Source: Macrotis lagotis (taxonomy: Eukaryota; Chordata; Mammalia; Peramelemorphia; Peramelidae). Taken from it: a stretch of 64,000 bases of DNA. This document shows positions 60,121 through 64,000 of this stretch, piece after piece. Made by a program: the position numbers and the translations under genes. The first letter of the stretch is position 1. Each line of letters starts with the position of its first letter. The notes beneath the pieces were generated by a model. That model saw only the letters and a list, made by a program, of their open reading frames with translations, was not told the DNA's origin and searched no databases. The stretch spans positions 568,620,389 to 568,684,388 of the forward strand of contig NC_133666.1 in the NCBI RefSeq assembly GCF_037893015.1. Reading direction: 5' to 3'.

Positions 60121-60341
60121 AACTGCCTCAAACATACATATCTACCCATCTACTAATATACATATACATATATACATGCAGAGACATTTGTACATGCAAA
60201 TATATACATATGTACATTTTAGTAAAATTTTTATACAAATATATACTTCAATATATCTATATTAAACTATAGTAACAAACCCACTAATAATTTTAGCTTT
60301 GTTAAATATTTATATAATTAGATAGATAGACATATATCTAT

Positions 60342-60360
60342 CATATATATATATATATAC

Positions 60361-60403
<43 letters not shown>
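60342..60403. repeat. (TA)n microsatellite
   Basis: Two TA runs separated by CATTA. More TA/CA-rich sequence lies upstream from 60160. Confidence 0.95.
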
Positions 60404-60404
<1 letters not shown>

Positions 60405-60405
<1 letters not shown>

Positions 60406-60785
60406 TACAAATATAAAGTCATTAAAACATTTCCTTAGTAGTCATGTTGTAAAGGAACATTCAAAGAAGTGCAATAAAATTTTTTAAACTGTTCATCAAT
60501 AATTATAGTTCATCAATTCTCTCTCTGGGAATGGATAACATTTTACATCATGGGTTCATTGAAATTATATTGGATCATTATCTTGATCAGAGTTGCTAAG
60601 GCTTTCACAATTAGTTATTGTTGTATTATTGTTTTTGCTTTGTACAATGTTCTTCTGATGTTTTTCACTTCACTTTGCATCTTCATAAAAGACTTCCCAA
60701 AGTCTTCTAAAAACTTGTTGATCATCCTTTTTATTATAATAGCAAAAGAGTATTCCATTAAAGTCATATATAGAACTTGTTAGAT
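60405..60785 (-). mobile_element. 5'-truncated L1 3' end
   Basis: CATTTCCTTAGTAGTCATGTTGTAAAGGAAC.., AATTCTCTCTCTGGGAATGG, CATTTTACATCATGGGTTC, TTGGATCATTATCTTGATC, TTTTCACTTCACTTTGCATC and AAAGAGTATTCCATTA are the reversed 3' UTR and ORF2 end of an older L1. Confidence 0.8.
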
Positions 60786-60789
60786 CAAT

Positions 60790-62810
60790 TGCCAAGTGTG
60801 TGCATCATAAACTACAAATATGAGTGATAAAAGGAAATGATGTAAAGACATTAGAACCAAGTAAGAAAGTGATGAAAAGCAATTAAAAAATAGATAACGA
60901 GAAACATGACAACACAACTTAAAAATTTAACATTTTTCAAAACAATATGGGACACAGTTCTAGCATTGATATTGATATTTATCAGTGTAAATTTTCCTTT
61001 TTAATTTGTCTAATTCTTTTCAAGGATTTATGATAACATGAAATTGTAAAGTTTATGTATATTCAAAATTAATATATCTTGGATAATAAGGGAAACATTT
61101 GAATGAGGGGTGAACTTTCTATCAAATTTGAAAATACATGTATAGTGTACATGTAATTTTCATATCATTTGAAGAATATATGCATGCGCTTCATATATAC
61201 ATATGTGTTTCTGCATATGCATCAGAATATAGGGTGTTACAGAACTTTATCTAAAACTACACTTCAACATTTGGAATACCTTGAATGTAGAAGCATGTCT
61301 ATGGATTTATGTCTATGTATTTATGTATCTAATTTCCTTCTTTAATGAATCAGTGGTAAACTGCATATGTATAATTTCAAGAGTAGAATTTCAAACTATT
61401 AAAATATTTCCTCAGATAGCTACTTATAACAAAAATGAAAATTATAAAAACCCTGATGTTTCATTTCACAGTCTACAAACTAGAAAATATTTCAAAGATG
61501 GAAAAAGTCATTGTTGGAAAGAGAATGAGTAATTTATTGTTGATGTCATTATAGGTGTCACAATAATCATTGTGGAAAATGATTTGAAAATCTTCATTTG
61601 TAATTCTGCTACCAGGATTATAATTCTGCTTTCCAAAATTGTGCTACCAGGATTATAACTCAAGAGGTCATTGACAGGAAGAAAACTCCAATAAATACAA
61701 CATATATACATATATATGTATATAAAATATATATTATATACATATATATATATAATAGACAAGAGAAGAAAATTCATCAAATGGGTACTGGATAAACAAA
61801 TTATAGTACATAAATATAAAAATAATATTACTCTGCTATAAAAATTGACTATGATGAATATAGAGAAGTATGGAAATATAAATTAATTGAAAGTAGAGAA
61901 AACAACAGAATGTTCTGATATTGAGTACATAAGTAATGTATTATGAGTAATAAAAATGGAAAAAACAATCACAAAACAATAAAATATGAGAGTAACAAAA
62001 ATAGCACAAACATCATGAATCACCAAAATATATGAAAAGAAGACACTAAATCATCAATTTGAAGAAGTGACAGGTACACAGGTGGATATCTATATATTTT
62101 CAACATTTTTCAGGAATTCATTTGGATTTACTTGTTTTTTTTATTTAAAATAATCAGGTAGCATGTATCTCACTGGAAGAATCAAAAAGTAGGATAATTA
62201 GAGTAATCGGAGAGATAAAAAATCAATTGCTAAGACTGATATTTATTTTGAACAGATTTATATGCATTAATGCATCATGGTTTAGATTCAATGGCTTGTC
62301 ATAGGGTTGAAGATAATTATAGTTGAATGTCTTCACAGTTCAGGAAGAGATGATGTGTTTGCAAGATGAAAATTAGACAACAGATTTTTCTACTTCAGTG
62401 GTAGGTTTTAAAGCTTTTTGGTAAGAGCTGTAGGAAAGAGATTTGGAGAAATATGAGTGACAGGTGCAGCAGAAGACAGCAAATGCTTTGTAGGAAAGTG
62501 ACACCAAACTGTACAGCAGTTGGAGCATTTTGTTTATCCTAACTAAAATCTTAGTTTATTAAGAGAATCTTGTAGGGAATGAATTCCTTATGGTTACCCA
62601 GAGAAACATCTGGAACAGTGATCAATTTGCCTCCCTACTTAAAGTTTTGAATTTCTGCTACTTTTAAGTTTTGATTATCCATTATTTGTATCATTAAACA
62701 AATTTTCTAAATAAAGATAAATTAATGCAAACAGTGCATTGAGATGAAATTAACTATGGAGATTATGATGGGTAAGCAATGGCCTTTGGACAATTTTATT
62801 GTTCTTATTT
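60790..62810. other. no gene seen; TA-rich patch
   Basis: About 2 kb of AT-rich sequence of unknown content. A TA/CA-rich low-complexity stretch lies at 61700-61757 and a small tandem duplication at 61601-61660 (TGCTACCAGGATTATAA twice). No coding region recognised. Confidence 0.4.
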
Positions 62811-62814
62811 AGTA

Positions 62815-63020
62815 ATTTTTCAGTCAAATTTGACTCTCTGAAACCATACGTGGCAAAGATAGTGGCTTGTGATTTATTGCTCTAGCTCATCTTACAGATA
62901 GGTGAACTGAAGCAAATGGGTTTAAGTGTCTTGCCCAAGGTCACACAGTATCTGTGTGGTCTCAGCAAGATGATTCTTCCTAACTCCCGATTAATCACTC
63001 TGTTAACTATGCCTCTAACT
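62815..63020 (-). mobile_element. MAR1-type SINE, diverged
   Basis: TTTTCAGTCAAATTTGACTCTCTGAAACC.., GGCAAAGATAGTGGCTTGTGATTTATTGCTCTAGCTCATCTTACAGATAGGTGAACTGAAGC in decayed form, CTTGCCCAAGGTCACACAG, GATGATTCTTCCTAACTCC and CTCTGTTAACTATGCC follow reversed MAR1. Confidence 0.8.
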
Positions 63021-63730
63021 TATCTGAGGAGACAATTAATTGTACCAGTTTCAACTGAGTGGAGTACAACTTTTCTTGCTTAGCAATGAAGAAAACAGCT
63101 TGCCTGGGGGCTCAGAGTATTTTGTAAATTTTGTTTATAGATAATATTTATAATACTCCTAGATTTGTAAGGAAAGGAAATTATTTAGATCCTGACTTCC
63201 TCTTCCAGTCTAAATCCATCAAGAGAAAAATCTCTTGTCCAAAAATGTAGGTTTCATTGCACCAAGGAACTTTAAATATTCTTCAAACCTTAAATGGAGA
63301 TGAGATAAGAGAAGTGGATTCTAGACATTAAGACAAGGTTGCACACTGTGCCAAAACTCAGTAAACAGAGAGATGCATGATGAAGAATAAATTCTACCCA
63401 CATCCAAAAGTAAAAGGGGGTCAAAAAGTTAATTATCCAGACCTTACATAGCAACATACCTACTGGAAATCATTTACAAAATATTTTACAAGCATTTTTT
63501 CTTAGAGGCATATGTCAAAATTCCTGTGAACTAAATAATATAAGGCAATCAGGTAATACAACAAACCACTTTAAAGCAAAAATCTTTGTTCATCAAAGAT
63601 AGTCTGTGTTGCTCACTATTCCCAGAGGTACATCTATTAGATACATACATAGTAATTAATCATGAAAATTAAATTATGATTCCCTGATAGTTAGCACATT
63701 GACTTAAACAATAGCAGATGCATCTAGAAA
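63020..63730. other. no gene seen
   Basis: AT-rich sequence of unknown content without recognised features. Confidence 0.4.
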
Positions 63731-63734
63731 TTTC

Positions 63735-64000
63735 ATTTTTAAAACGTTATATATTTTCAACATTCTTTTCTTTCTTAAATATTGAATTTCAATTTCTCTC
63801 CCTGCCTTCAAACCCTTACACATCTACTATGAAAGTAAGCAGAATATTAATTATATGTGTGAAATTATGCATAATATATTTCCATATTAATCACATATTC
63901 CATTTTTGCTCTGTTGTAGCACTTTACAATTCTCTCTCTGGAAATAAATAACATTTTTTGTCATGAATCCTTTGGAATTCTTAGTGAGTGGGGTACAGTT
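63735..64000 (-). mobile_element. L1 3' end, running off the window
   Basis: TTAAATATTGAATTTCAATTTCTCTCCCTGCC.., ATATATTTCCATATTAATCACAT, CAATTCTCTCTCTGG and TTTTTGTCATGAATCCTTTGGAATTC are a reversed L1 3' UTR of the same type as 60405-60785. Confidence 0.75.

Overview
This window looks like nuclear DNA of a marsupial, most likely an Australian one. It is AT-rich and built mostly of marsupial retrotransposons. The clearest markers are fifteen or so tRNA-derived SINEs with a GGGGCAGCTAGGTGG head, a GTTCAAATCC B box and a TTGCCTTGCAAAA tail (WSINE1-like), diverged MAR1-type SINEs, and many LINE-1 copies whose protein remnants are of the marsupial L1 type. No intact cellular protein-coding gene, tRNA, rRNA or CRISPR array was found, and there is no bacterial operon structure. 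Species assignment is an inference from repeat types only.

Layout. 1-4.6 kb: sequence of unknown content, an L1 3' fragment (+) and a SINE. 4.6-11.34 kb: a nearly full-length L1 on the minus strand with a 12-bp target-site duplication and a SINE in its ORF2. 11.4-15.35 kb: an older, 3'-truncated minus-strand L1 carrying two SINEs and an unclassified insert. 15.4-21.2 kb: the longest stretch with few repeats, holding a possible decayed exon on the minus strand (17194-17430), a ~185-bp repeat present twice, and old SINEs. 21.27-27.02 kb: the best-preserved L1 (+), with long ORF2 pieces. 27-32.3 kb: L1 fragments, including a minus-strand copy with two internal deletions. 33.2-34.45 kb: a processed pseudogene of RAD23B, with an expanded threonine-codon run and a 120-bp piece of itself re-inserted into its 3' UTR. 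35.5-43.1 kb: SINEs, a small hAT-like DNA element and an old near-full-length L1 (+). 44-46.3 kb: L1 3' ends and two inverted copies of an unclassified ~240-bp repeat. 46.65-53.75 kb: an L1 5' half, then a nested HAL1-like (half-L1) element broken by a twin-primed L1 and three SINEs. 54-64 kb: sparse old repeats (MIR, MAR1 type, a second marsupial family), L1 3' ends and microsatellites.

The open frames in the window are either L1 ORF1/ORF2 remnants, the RAD23B retrocopy, microsatellite translations or chance frames. There is no evidence of a new multi-gene biological system. The points of interest are structural: self-duplication inside a retrocopy, twin priming inside a half-L1, paired unclassified repeats, and microsatellites growing inside old L1 coding sequence.
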